Made by a program: the position numbers and the translations under genes. Positions 27,158 to 35,116 of a stretch of DNA of 64,000 nucleotides are shown one piece after another. The stretch is from contig NZ_KE384027.1 of assembly GCF_000423505.1 (NCBI RefSeq), positions 497,140 to 561,139 of the forward strand, in the 5' to 3' direction. Position 1 is the stretch's first letter, and every line of letters begins with the position of its first letter. The notes under the pieces were generated by a model, which made no database searches, was not told the DNA's origin, and worked only from the letters and a program-made list of their open reading frames with translations. Origin of the DNA: Pseudoclavibacter soli DSM 23366 (lineage in GTDB: Bacteria > Actinomycetota > Actinomycetes > Actinomycetales > Microbacteriaceae).

Positions 27158-28069
27158 TCAGGCCCGAAGATCATCTCCGAGCGGGCGCAGACGACGTGCT
27201 GCGACCTCGCGCACCACCTCGGTCACCGCATCGAGTGTGGGAGACGACAGCCTCCATCGTTGCCAGTGCAGTGTGACATCGACGAAACGTCCGGCATCCA
27301 GCGCGACCAGTGCATCCGGAGCGAAATCGGCAATTTGCTGCTCAGGCAACAGCCCCCAGCCGAGCCCGGCGGCGATAGCCTGCGCGAAATCGGCTGAGGA
27401 GGGAATGTAATGGCTCGGCGGGGGAGTGCGCCAGCCGAGCTTCTCACGCAGATAGTGGCGCTGCAGCATGTCGTCGCGATCAAAGTTGACCATCGGCGCG
27501 CGGCGATCGATCAGAAAACCCGCCTCTTGGCTCGACCAACGCGAGACCAGCGCCGGGGAGGCTACGGCTCGATAGCGCATCACACCGAGCGCGGTGCTGG
27601 TGCACCCCTGCACATTCGCCGGGTTTGAAGTGATGGCCGCCATCACCTCGCCACGCCGCAGCGATCGAGCACTGAGCTGCTCGTCTTCGCGTCGCACGTC
27701 GAACAGCGCGCCAGTGCGCTGTGTCGCCTCGCTCAGCGCCGGCACGAACCAGGTCGCCAAGCTGTCGCCGTTGACCGCCACTGGCAGCAGCGTCTCACCG
27801 GCGTCGCTGGTGCTGGTCAGTGCGGCTGTGGCATCTTGCGCCAGCAGCACCAGGGCGCGCGCGAAGCGCAGTGCCAGCAGCCCGGCGGCGGTGGGCGTGA
27901 CCGGCTGTCCGCGTTCGACGAGCACGCTGCCGGTTGCCTCCTCGAGCGCGCGCACGCGCTGCGACACCGCTGAGGGGGTGATGTGCAGCACTCGGGCGGT
28001 CGCCTCGAAACTGCCCTCGTCAACGAGCGTGACCAGAGTCTGCGCCTGGTCGAGCTGGAAGGCGAACAT
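27158..28069 (-). CDS. lysG: LysR-type regulator of the LysE exporter (LysG/ArgP)
   Basis: 303 residues. N-terminal winged helix (LVTLVDEGSFEATARVLHITPSAVSQRVRALEE split over about 9-44) and a periplasmic-binding-like effector domain. The start MFAFQLDQAQTL at 28069 matches the ArgP/LysG family; an ATG 31 codons upstream would overlap the promoter region. Divergent from lysE: the standard pair in which LysG with bound Lys/Arg switches on the exporter. Confidence 0.9.
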   Translation of the reverse strand: MFAFQLDQAQTLVTLVDEGSFEATARVLHITPSAVSQRVRALEEATGSVLVERGQPVTPTAAGLLALRFARALVLLAQDATAALTSTSDAGETLLPVAVNGDSLATWFVPALSEATQRTGALFDVRREDEQLSARSLRRGEVMAAITSNPANVQGCTSTALGVMRYRAVASPALVSRWSSQEAGFLIDRRAPMVNFDRDDMLQRHYLREKLGWRTPPPSHYIPSSADFAQAIAAGLGWGLLPEQQIADFAPDALVALDAGRFVDVTLHWQRWRLSSPTLDAVTEVVREVAARRLRPLGDDLRA

Positions 28070-28105
28070 GTCAGACTCCGTTCTCGGGCATCCTGCCGAA
28101 CTGCT

Positions 28106-28122
28106 ATGAAGTAATGCTTCAT
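28106..28122. promoter_or_regulatory. Palindrome in the lysG-lysE intergenic region
   Basis: ATGAAG-TAATG-CTTCAT, perfect 6-bp arms, centred between the two divergent genes; a candidate LysR-type binding site. Confidence 0.5.
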
Positions 28123-28177
28123 CAACATTAGAAACATTAGCTGTACTTTGCGTTGAGCGCATCGCACCATAGATCTC

Positions 28178-28804
28178 GTGCTCACTTCATCACTGCTGCT
28201 TTCGCTCGCCCTCGGCCTGACCACTGGGCTGTCGCTGATCGTTGCGATCGGCAGCCAGAACGCGTATCTGCTGCGTCTGGGCGTCACCTCGTCGCGGCGG
28301 ATGATGCTGCCTGCTGTCACGGTCTGCGCGCTGTCAGACGCGGTGTTGATCAGTGCGGGCGTGCTCGGCGTGGGTGCGCTGATCGAGAGCGCACCCACGG
28401 TGATGTTCGTCGTCAGGATGGCCGGTGCGGCCTTCTTAGCCGGCTACGGTCTGTTCGCGCTGCGGCGCGTGGTGCATCCGGTTGCGCTGAGCGATGACGG
28501 TCAGCCGCCGGCGGCCAAGTCTCTGCTGTCGGTGCTGCTGACCGTGCTGGCGTTCACCTGGCTGAACCCCCATGTCTACATCGATAGCGTCGTGTTGCTG
28601 GGGGCCCTGGCGCATCAGCAGACGCATCCGCTGTGGTGGGCGGCTGGCGCGATTCTCGCGAGTTTCGTGTGGTTCGCAGCACTTGGATTCGGGGCACGTG
28701 CGCTGCGGCCGCTGCTGGCGCGCCCGCGTGCATGGCAGGTGCTCGACGCGGGTATTGCGGTGATCATGTTCGTGCTCGCGGCTCGGCTGCTGATCAGCGC
28801 CTGA
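28178..28804 (+). CDS. lysE: LysE/ArgO-family basic amino-acid exporter
   Basis: 208 residues, about six transmembrane segments. Family motifs include IVAIGSQNAYLLRLG near residue 20-35, SDAVLI and FTWLNPHVYIDSVVLLG (about 127-143). It exports lysine/arginine when intracellular levels rise, for example during peptide uptake. GTG start; the divergent lysG supports the assignment. Confidence 0.93.
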   Translation: MLTSSLLLSLALGLTTGLSLIVAIGSQNAYLLRLGVTSSRRMMLPAVTVCALSDAVLISAGVLGVGALIESAPTVMFVVRMAGAAFLAGYGLFALRRVVHPVALSDDGQPPAAKSLLSVLLTVLAFTWLNPHVYIDSVVLLGALAHQQTHPLWWAAGAILASFVWFAALGFGARALRPLLARPRAWQVLDAGIAVIMFVLAARLLISA

Positions 28805-28850
28805 CTGCAGTTGCGGCCGCCTCGGTTTTCGTTTTGCGGGCGCTTTACGC

Positions 28851-28856
28851 TACACT
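28851..28856 (+). promoter_or_regulatory. -10 TACACT of tRNA-Ser
   Basis: The hexamer ends 7 bases before the 5' end of the mature tRNA; the -35 is poorly defined. Confidence 0.4.
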
Positions 28857-28863
28857 CGACGAC

Positions 28864-28951
28864 GGTGACGTGTCTGAGCGGCCGAAAGTGCATCACTCGA
28901 AATGATGTGTAGGGCAACCTACCGCGGGTTCAAATCCCGCCGTCACCGCCA
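28864..28951 (+). tRNA. tRNA-Ser (CGA)
   Basis: Class II tRNA of 88 nt: acceptor GGTGACG / CGTCACC, anticodon CGA in ACTCGAAAT, long variable arm TGTAGGGCAACCTACC, T-arm GCGGGTTCAAATCCCGC, discriminator G, CCA encoded. Confidence 0.96.
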
Positions 28952-28957
28952 CGATCG

Positions 28958-28998
28958 AGGGCCCTGTTCCCCATATGTTTACTGGGGAGTGGGGCCTT
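28958..28998 (+). terminator. Terminator after tRNA-Ser
   Basis: Imperfect stem AGGGCCCTGTTCCCC / GGGGAGTGGGGCCTT with an 11-base loop, followed by a moderately T-rich stretch. Confidence 0.55.
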
Positions 28999-29123
28999 CG
29001 TCGTTCTCGTTTGGCACCTGCGCCATCGCTTGCCACGGTGCGCGTTCGCTCGCCAGTGCAGGTGGCGCTGCTGACCAACGAGAACACGTGGTGACCAGCG
29101 AAGACGCACCCAGCACATGGGCG

Positions 29124-29129
29124 TACAGT
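29124..29129 (+). promoter_or_regulatory. -10 TACAGT, leaderless start of GNAT gene
   Basis: Six bases separate the hexamer from ATG 29136; no Shine-Dalgarno is present. Confidence 0.45.
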
Positions 29130-29135
29130 AGTCGC

Positions 29136-29771
29136 ATGAATGCCACCGTCCCCCGGCCGACCAGCTTGGTCGGCGCGCACATCAGACTCGACCCACTCAC
29201 CGAAGACGACTTGCCGGCACTGTTTGCGGCGATCGGGCATCCTGAAATCTTCGCCAACGGCTACGGCGGAGGCTCGGCGAACTACCATGCCGACCTTGCC
29301 GGTTTCATCGACTGGGCTCATGGGTACTACCACTGGGCCGAGGGTCGCCCCTTCGCGGTGCGCTTGGTTGGTGGCCCCGACGACGGTCAACTTGTGGGCA
29401 CCACGTCGCTGACCGAATTCGAGCCCAAGAAAGAGCGGCTGCACCTCGGCTGGACCGCCTATGACCCCCGCGTCTGGGGCACCGTGGTCAACCCTGAAGC
29501 GAAATTGCTGCTGCTCACGCATGCCTTCGACAGCGGTTTCGGGCGAGTAAAGATCCAGGCGGATGCTCGCAACGAGCGCTCGCGGCGGGCGATCCTCAAA
29601 CTGGGAGCCACCTTCGAAGGCATCACGCGACGCGATCAGCTGCGGGCAGACGGCACATGGCGCGACGCCGCAGTGCACTCGATCATCATTGATGACTGGC
29701 CCGAGGTGCGCGAACGGCTGACGGAGCGTGTCGCTTCGTTCGGTGACGCTGCCGTGGTGCTCGACAAGTAG
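29136..29771 (+). CDS. RimJ/RimL-like GNAT acetyltransferase
   Basis: 211 residues. Starts with the RimL-type strand LVGAHIRLDPLTEDDLPAL and continues with WTAYDPRVWGTVVNPEAKLLLLTHAFD and the NERSRRAILKLGATFEG motif, which places it with the protein/small-molecule N-acetyltransferases of this branch. The canonical acetyl-CoA pyrophosphate loop is degenerate, as in many members. The substrate is unknown. Upstream in-frame sequence runs into tRNA-Ser and is not coding. Confidence 0.85.
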   Translation: MNATVPRPTSLVGAHIRLDPLTEDDLPALFAAIGHPEIFANGYGGGSANYHADLAGFIDWAHGYYHWAEGRPFAVRLVGGPDDGQLVGTTSLTEFEPKKERLHLGWTAYDPRVWGTVVNPEAKLLLLTHAFDSGFGRVKIQADARNERSRRAILKLGATFEGITRRDQLRADGTWRDAAVHSIIIDDWPEVRERLTERVASFGDAAVVLDK

Positions 29772-29780
29772 GGCTTCGGC

Positions 29781-30323
29781 CTACCCTCGGGGTGCTGCCA
29801 GCAGGGCTCGTACCGTCTGTTGTGCGGCCGCAAGGTCAGCCGACATGTCATGGTCGCGCAACGCTGAGCCGTAGTAGAGTCCGTCGCTGATCAGCAGAAT
29901 CGTGCGGGCCAGCGCCTCGTCGGGCACGGTCTCTTCGATGAGGGCGAGCCAGAGCTGATCGGCCTGAGCCAGCGAATCGCGTGCCGCAGCGCTGCCCTGA
30001 GCCAGTCGCACCGCAGCGATCAGCGCTTGATCGAGTGGCGACCCCTGGCTGACCGAGGTGCGCAGCAACTCGTCGATCGGCTGCGACGATGACTGCCGAA
30101 TCGACTCGGCATCAGCTGCAGTGAGCTCGACAAAGCGGGCCAAGAATGCCTCGAGCAGATGCTGTTTCGAGGGAAAGTGATACAGCAGCCCGCCCTTCGA
30201 CACCTTCGCGCGGGCGGCGGCGGCCTCGAGTGTTGCCAGGCGCTCGCCCCCTTCGATCACCAGTTCGGTGTAAGCATCAAGGATGCGGCTGCGCGTGTCG
30301 TTGCTGGAACTCATCAACCCCAT
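29781..30323 (-). CDS. TetR-family repressor of the adjacent MFS gene
   Basis: 180 residues. TetR DNA-binding domain with ARAKVSKGGLLYHFPSKQHLLEAFL (split over about 37-61) and an all-helical ligand domain of the TetR_C type with a small pocket. It is divergent from the drug exporter and an operator palindrome lies between them, so local repression with drug-induced release is the likely mode. The start may also be the second Met, three codons in. Confidence 0.92.
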   Translation of the reverse strand: MGLMSSSNDTRSRILDAYTELVIEGGERLATLEAAAARAKVSKGGLLYHFPSKQHLLEAFLARFVELTAADAESIRQSSSQPIDELLRTSVSQGSPLDQALIAAVRLAQGSAAARDSLAQADQLWLALIEETVPDEALARTILLISDGLYYGSALRDHDMSADLAAAQQTVRALLAAPRG

Positions 30324-30376
30324 AGTGCCTGTCTCTTCTGGTGCACGGCAACCTGCCGCGGCTTTGGCTCTCGCTA

Positions 30377-30400
30377 ACTATACCGTCCGTACGGTACAGT
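30377..30400. promoter_or_regulatory. TetR operator overlapping two divergent -10 elements
   Basis: TACCGTCCGTACGGTA (30381-30396) has the TACCGT-N-CG-N-ACGGTA symmetry of known TetR operators. Minus-strand TATAGT (30382-30377) serves the repressor, and plus-strand TACAGT (30395-30400) the exporter, so one bound dimer could block both. Confidence 0.7.
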
Positions 30401-30435
30401 AGCAGTGTCGTTCGAATGTAGAAGGAGTGTGCGAC

Positions 30436-32004
30436 ATGACGCTGAGCCGAAAGCTCAGGGAGCCACAGGAGCGCAGCGCATCGTTTGCGCCGCAGTCGCA
30501 GCATGGCGAATCATCCAGCGCGGCCCGGGCGGGTGCGCGTCAGTGGGCGGGGCTGGCAGCACTCATGCTGCCGGTGCTGCTCGTCTCGATCGACAACACC
30601 GTGCTCTCGCTCGCGTTGCCGAGTATCGCCGAAGCGCTGCAGCCGAGCGCCACCGGGCAACTGTGGATCGTCGACGTGTATTCATTGGTGCTCGCCGGTC
30701 TGCTGGTGACCATGGGGAGCCTCGGCGATCGCTTCGGGCGTCGTCGTCTGCTCATGATCGGCAGCACCGGTTTTGTGCTGGCCTCAGTGGCCAGCGCCTT
30801 CGCCGTGAGCGCCGAGCAGCTGATTGCGCTGCGTGCGGTCACCGGCGTGTTCGGTGCGATGCTGATGCCGTCAACACTGGCTTTGATTCGCGGGATGTTC
30901 CCGGCCGATGCCCAGCGTCGGCTTGCGATCGCGATTTGGGCGGCGTGTTTCTCAGCGGGTGCCGCAGCTGGGCCACTGGTGGGCGGGGCTGTGCTCGAGC
31001 ACTTCGCTTGGCCGGCAGTCTTTCTGATCGCAGTGCCACTGCTGTTGCCCACGCTGATTGCCGTGCCGCTGCTGGTCGAGGAGTCGAAAGACCCGGCGCC
31101 GGGGCCGCTTGACCTGCTCGGTGCGGTGGCGTCGATCATCGCATTGGGCGGTGCGGTTTGGGTGATCAAAGATCTCACGGCACACGGGCTGCGCACTGTG
31201 GCAGTGGGCATCGGGCTGACCTCGATCGTGCTCGGTGTCTGGTTCGTGCGGCGGCAGCTGCGCAGTACGGCTCCGCTGCTCGACATGCAGCTGTTCCGCA
31301 ACCCCCGCTTCAGTGCTTCGATCACCGTGAACCTGATGAGCGTGGTGGCCCTGACCGGTTTTCTCTACTTCGTCTCGCAGCATCTGCAGTTGGTATTGCA
31401 CCTGCAGCCGCTGGAAGCCGGCCTCACGCTGTTGCCCGGCTTGGTGCTCATGATCATCGCCGGTCTGTTCGTGGTGCCGGCAAGGCGGCGCTGGCATCCT
31501 GCGCTGATCATCACGGTGTCGCTGCTCATCTCAGCTTCGGCCTACGCACTGGTGGCGGTGACGGCCGCCGATGCCTCGCGCACGACGGTCATGGTGGCCT
31601 TCGCCCTGCTCGGAATTGGCATTGGTCAGGCAGAGACGCTCTCGAATGACTTAGTGCTTGCGGCTGCTCCGCCGGCCCGAGCGGGGGCCGCTTCTGCGGT
31701 CTCTGAGACGGCCTACGAGGTGGGCGCCGTGCTGGGCACTACGCTGCTGGGCGGGCTGCTCACGGCGCACTATCGTGCGTCGCTGCAGCTGCCCTCGGGC
31801 ATTCCCGAAGCGCTCGAAGCGCAGGCCCGCGAGACGCTCGCCGGCGCCGAACGTGCCGCCGAAATGCTGCCGCAGAATGTGGCGGTGCAACTGTCACAAG
31901 CAGCCGAACAGGCGTTCAGCGGTGGTGTGGTGCTCACTGCGGGAGTTGGGGCTGTGCTGATGTGCGTGGCGGCTTGGGTGGCCTGGCGATTCCTGCGCCG
32001 ATAA
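30436..32004 (+). CDS. DHA2-family MFS multidrug exporter (14 TM)
   Basis: 522 residues, EmrB/QacA type, proton antiport. The family motif near the first helix reads SIDNTVLSLALPSI; motif A GSLGDRFGRRRLL is intact; MLMPSTLALIRGMFP follows, as in QacA-like pumps. Start ATG 30436 is 8 bases after AAGGAG. Gene pair and operator indicate inducible drug or dye efflux; the ligand is unknown. The C-terminal region (AHYRASLQLPSGIPEALEA) is an extracellular loop typical of actinobacterial members. Confidence 0.93.
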   Translation: MTLSRKLREPQERSASFAPQSQHGESSSAARAGARQWAGLAALMLPVLLVSIDNTVLSLALPSIAEALQPSATGQLWIVDVYSLVLAGLLVTMGSLGDRFGRRRLLMIGSTGFVLASVASAFAVSAEQLIALRAVTGVFGAMLMPSTLALIRGMFPADAQRRLAIAIWAACFSAGAAAGPLVGGAVLEHFAWPAVFLIAVPLLLPTLIAVPLLVEESKDPAPGPLDLLGAVASIIALGGAVWVIKDLTAHGLRTVAVGIGLTSIVLGVWFVRRQLRSTAPLLDMQLFRNPRFSASITVNLMSVVALTGFLYFVSQHLQLVLHLQPLEAGLTLLPGLVLMIIAGLFVVPARRRWHPALIITVSLLISASAYALVAVTAADASRTTVMVAFALLGIGIGQAETLSNDLVLAAAPPARAGAASAVSETAYEVGAVLGTTLLGGLLTAHYRASLQLPSGIPEALEAQARETLAGAERAAEMLPQNVAVQLSQAAEQAFSGGVVLTAGVGAVLMCVAAWVAWRFLRR

Positions 32005-32156
32005 GCGTTGTGCCCGACACGCCGAAGCAGGCTGTCGGCACAGCTGCTGTTTGCCGAGAATTTACTTTCGAGGGGCAGAATAGAATCAGAGCAGGGGAAC
32101 ATCGAGCCCGAACCCAGAGTTGGCTGGAGTCCTCCCTCTGAGAGGAAAAGCGCAGT

Positions 32157-33317
32157 ATGGAAGTGACCACGCTGGTCATCGTGTTGCTCGTGATTGCCAC
32201 TGCTCTCACGTTCGACTTCACTAATGGCTTCCACGACACTGCGAACGCCATGGCCACGTCGATTGCCACAGGTGCGCTCAAACCGCGCACTGCGGTTATC
32301 TGGGCGGGCATCCTCAACCTCGTCGGCGCATTCCTCTCGACTGAGGTGGCCAAAACCATCTCGGGCGGCATCATCAACGAGAGTGACCCGTCGGTATCGA
32401 TCGGCCCCGAAGTCATTCTCGCCGGCTTGGTCGGCGCAATCGTCTGGAACCTGCTGACCTGGCTCGTCGGGCTGCCCTCGAGTTCGTCGCACGCCCTGTT
32501 CGGCGGGCTCATCGGAGCGGTCATCGTCGCCGCTGGCGTGCATGGCGTCAACTTCGCCAATGTTGCCTCCAAAGTGCTGCTGCCTGCGGTCATCTCGCCA
32601 GTCGTTGCGGGGCTGGCTGCCTGGTGTGCAGTCAAAGTTGCGCTGTTCATCGTGCGCAAAGTGGACGAGCATCGAGTAGAGACCGAGTTTCGCCACGGAC
32701 AGACCATCACCGCGCTGCTGGTGGCTCTGTCGCACGGCACCAATGATGCTCAGAAGACCATGGGCATCATCACCCTCACACTGATCACCGCCAACCTGCA
32801 AGACGCTGGCACTGGCCCGCATCTGTGGGTGGTCGCCGCCTGCGGCTTCGCGATCGCGGCTGGCACCTACTCGGGAGGGTGGCGCGTGATTCGCACCTTG
32901 GGCAAAGGCCTCACCGAGATCACCACGCCACAGGGGTTCGCCGCCGAGGCCAGCTCGGCAACCACGATTCTCGTTTCGTCGCATCTGGGGTTCGCCCTCT
33001 CGACGACCCAGGTGTGCTCTGGCTCGATCATCGGGGCCGGGCTGGGCCGCCGCGGTGCTGTGGTCAACTGGGCAGTGGCCGGCAAGATGGGCATCGCCTG
33101 GCTGGTCACCCTCCCGGCTGCCGCACTGGTCGGCGCAGCAGCTGCCGCACTGGCGCTCACTGGCTTCGGCGGTGTGATCGCCGTGGTCGTCATCGCTATC
33201 GGAGTGATCTGGGGCATCGTGCGCCTGTCGAAGCGCAACCCGGTGACCGCCAACAACGTCAATCATGTGCAGCAGCAGACTCCGGCGCCGGTGCCGGTGC
33301 CGGCTGAGGCCGCCTGA
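32157..33317 (+). CDS. pit: PiT-family inorganic phosphate transporter
   Basis: 386 residues, about ten transmembrane helices. The duplicated PiT signature is clear: DFTNGFHDTANAMATS near residue 21 and LSHGTNDAQKTMGI near residue 190. Imports phosphate (metal-phosphate) with protons or sodium. A Pro/Val-rich tail (about 370-386) ends the protein. A -10-like TAGAAT lies near 32081. It is followed by a small membrane protein and a Usp on the same strand. Confidence 0.95.
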   Translation: MEVTTLVIVLLVIATALTFDFTNGFHDTANAMATSIATGALKPRTAVIWAGILNLVGAFLSTEVAKTISGGIINESDPSVSIGPEVILAGLVGAIVWNLLTWLVGLPSSSSHALFGGLIGAVIVAAGVHGVNFANVASKVLLPAVISPVVAGLAAWCAVKVALFIVRKVDEHRVETEFRHGQTITALLVALSHGTNDAQKTMGIITLTLITANLQDAGTGPHLWVVAACGFAIAAGTYSGGWRVIRTLGKGLTEITTPQGFAAEASSATTILVSSHLGFALSTTQVCSGSIIGAGLGRRGAVVNWAVAGKMGIAWLVTLPAAALVGAAAAALALTGFGGVIAVVVIAIGVIWGIVRLSKRNPVTANNVNHVQQQTPAPVPVPAEAA

Positions 33318-33340
33318 ACAGGTGAAAGGAGCGTTCACTC

Positions 33341-33622
33341 ATGCACCTGCAGCTCTCTGAACAACTGAGCGCCGCCTCGTCCACGATGACGTGGGGCGGT
33401 GTCGACTGGCTGTCTTTCCTCATCGTGCTGCTCGTCGCCACGGCGATCACCACAACCGTCACCTCGCTGTACGCTTTGGGCCTTCGGCTGTGGGCATCCA
33501 GCGTGGTCACCGCACGAGGCGAGGCAAACCTGCTGGCTCGCACCGGGTCAGTGCTCTGCTTCACCGTGTGCGTTGCCATCGTGCTTTTCGCGCTGTGGCT
33601 GATCGTGCCGCAGTTCCACTGA
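33341..33622 (+). CDS. Small two-helix membrane protein beside pit
   Basis: 93 residues with two hydrophobic helices (about 22-48 and 71-90) and a basic loop between. Good Shine-Dalgarno (AAAGGAG) and a 23-base gap after pit indicate co-transcription. No domain name is recognised. Small proteins of this size next to PiT genes occur in other actinobacteria, so an accessory role in phosphate uptake is possible but unproven. Confidence 0.75.
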   Translation: MHLQLSEQLSAASSTMTWGGVDWLSFLIVLLVATAITTTVTSLYALGLRLWASSVVTARGEANLLARTGSVLCFTVCVAIVLFALWLIVPQFH

Positions 33623-33668
33623 CGCCTTCGCTGCGCATACTCAAGCGGGTCACCCTGGGAGGGATGAA

Positions 33669-34520
33669 ATGACGAGCATTCTGGTCGGTCTCGACGGCAG
33701 TCTGCGCGGTGAATGCGCGCTGGCTTGGGCAGTGGCACGAGCAAAAGTCACGCAGGCTTCGCTGACGCTCATCACGGTGGTCGACCCGTCGATCGTGCGC
33801 GTCACCGGGCTGAGCGTCGACACCGCACGCCAAACTGCCGAGAACCTCCTGCGGGCGCATCGCGTGACACTTGCCAAAAGCGAGCCCGAGCTGGAGGTTC
33901 GCACACAAGTTGCCGAAGACGCCTTCATCGACGCGGTCGTGGACGCGGTGCCCGGCAACGATCTGGTGGTGGTCGGCTCCCACAAGGGGGCCACCCTTGC
34001 CGAGACCATCGGCGGTGCCAAAGGTCTGAAAGTCTCGCTAGCCGTCGACGTGCCCGTGGTCGTGGTGCCGGCGAACTGGAGCGATCAGGCGGCAAACGGT
34101 GCTGTCGTCGTGGGCGTCGGCCCCGATGACGTGTCTGACGCTGCGGTTCGCTTCGGCGCCGAAACCGCAGCAGCCACGGGAGTGCCGCTGCAATTGGTCT
34201 CGGTCTGGGGTGTGCCGGCGCTGCTGGCTCGCCCGGCTGAGGCAATGGGCGGTGGGCTGTCGCCGGTGCGCGATGAGTTCGAGCAGCGGCTTTCCGCGTG
34301 GGAGGCTCAGCTGATCGAGCTGCATCCCGGGCTGCACATCGAGACAAAGACTGTCGAGGGCTCGCCGGCCAAGGCGCTCTCTGACGTAGCCGCACAGGCG
34401 GGCTTGCTCGTGCTCGGCACGCATGCACGTGGCGCGGTTGGCCGTGCACTCTTCGGCTCGGTCACCCACGGAGTGCTCTCTCGCCTGACTGTGCCGACGG
34501 TTGTGGTGCCTAACCGCTGA
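33669..34520 (+). CDS. Universal stress protein, tandem Usp domains
   Basis: 283 residues with two UspA folds (about 1-137 and 143-283), the arrangement of mycobacterial tandem Usps. Domain 2 ends with the ATP-binding pattern GTHARGAVGRALFGSVTHGVL (split over the last 40 residues), whereas domain 1 has GSHKGATLAETIGGA and is less canonical. ATP binding is therefore likely in domain 2. GGGAGGG precedes the ATG. It may be read with pit and the small gene, 46 bases downstream. Confidence 0.9.
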   Translation: MTSILVGLDGSLRGECALAWAVARAKVTQASLTLITVVDPSIVRVTGLSVDTARQTAENLLRAHRVTLAKSEPELEVRTQVAEDAFIDAVVDAVPGNDLVVVGSHKGATLAETIGGAKGLKVSLAVDVPVVVVPANWSDQAANGAVVVGVGPDDVSDAAVRFGAETAAATGVPLQLVSVWGVPALLARPAEAMGGGLSPVRDEFEQRLSAWEAQLIELHPGLHIETKTVEGSPAKALSDVAAQAGLLVLGTHARGAVGRALFGSVTHGVLSRLTVPTVVVPNR

Positions 34521-34559
34521 TCTGCCCCTGAGGTTCGCCGCCGCAGTGCTCAGCAGCAT

Positions 34560-35036
34560 TCAGCTGCGGTCGTCGCCAGAGGCTGTCTCGGCAGCCCGCA
34601 GCTGGCTCTCGGCGTTGTCAATCAGCAGTCCGAGCTGGCGCAGCAGGGTGTGCTCGTCGATGCCGAGCAGAATGGTGCTCTGATGTGAGTTCAGGCCCTG
34701 CCACGCATCGGCCAGGCGTCGGGCGCCCCGTTCGGTAAGTGCGACTCGGTTGGCTCTGCGATCTGCAGGGGTCGAGAACACGGTGACTAGGCCAGCAGTG
34801 GTCAGGCTGCGCACGCGCTGTGTGACGGATGCCCGAGAGACTCCCAGCTCGGTGGCGATCTGGCGCTGAGTTGGCTGGTCGAGCAGCCCCACCGTCAGCA
34901 GCAGCCAGAAGTGGGCCGCGCTGATTTGCCACTCGCTGCGCAGATAGTGATCGGTGAGCCTGTCGTTGAGCATGGCGGCGCGATGCAGACGAAAGCCCGC
35001 ATCTTCGATGAGCGGTGGTGCGACAGAATCAGACAT
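34560..35036 (-). CDS. MarR-family regulator downstream of the mevalonate genes
   Basis: 158 residues with the MarR winged helix: TQRQIATELGVSRASVTQRVRSL and the wing TPADRRANRVALTERG. Same strand as idi2 and 80 bases beyond it, in the position where Streptomyces clusters carry HMG-CoA reductase. An inverted repeat just before its ATG suggests autoregulation. Whether it controls the mevalonate genes cannot be decided; it could be read through from them. Confidence 0.9.
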   Translation of the reverse strand: MSDSVAPPLIEDAGFRLHRAAMLNDRLTDHYLRSEWQISAAHFWLLLTVGLLDQPTQRQIATELGVSRASVTQRVRSLTTAGLVTVFSTPADRRANRVALTERGARRLADAWQGLNSHQSTILLGIDEHTLLRQLGLLIDNAESQLRAAETASGDDRS

Positions 35037-35037
35037 T

Positions 35038-35053
35038 TGTTAAGCACTAAACA
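35038..35053. promoter_or_regulatory. Palindrome before the MarR gene
   Basis: TGTTAAGCACTAAACA, 7-base arms with one mismatch around a 2-base centre, ending one base upstream of the minus-strand ATG; a candidate autoregulatory operator. Confidence 0.5.
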
Positions 35054-35116
35054 GTCTTTATCTGCGGAAGTCAAGCAACGTGCACGATATGACACGTACT
35101 GTTCACTTAGTGGGCT

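Noticed and set aside
28864-28951. tRNA-Ser and the tRNA Glu-Asp-Phe operon as integration sites
   Set aside because: No integrase, no duplicated tRNA 3' end and no foreign gene content next to either locus.
28902-29135. Upstream extension of the GNAT frame into tRNA-Ser
   Set aside because: The extension translates the tRNA and its terminator; the -10 at 29124 and the family N-terminus place the start at 29136.
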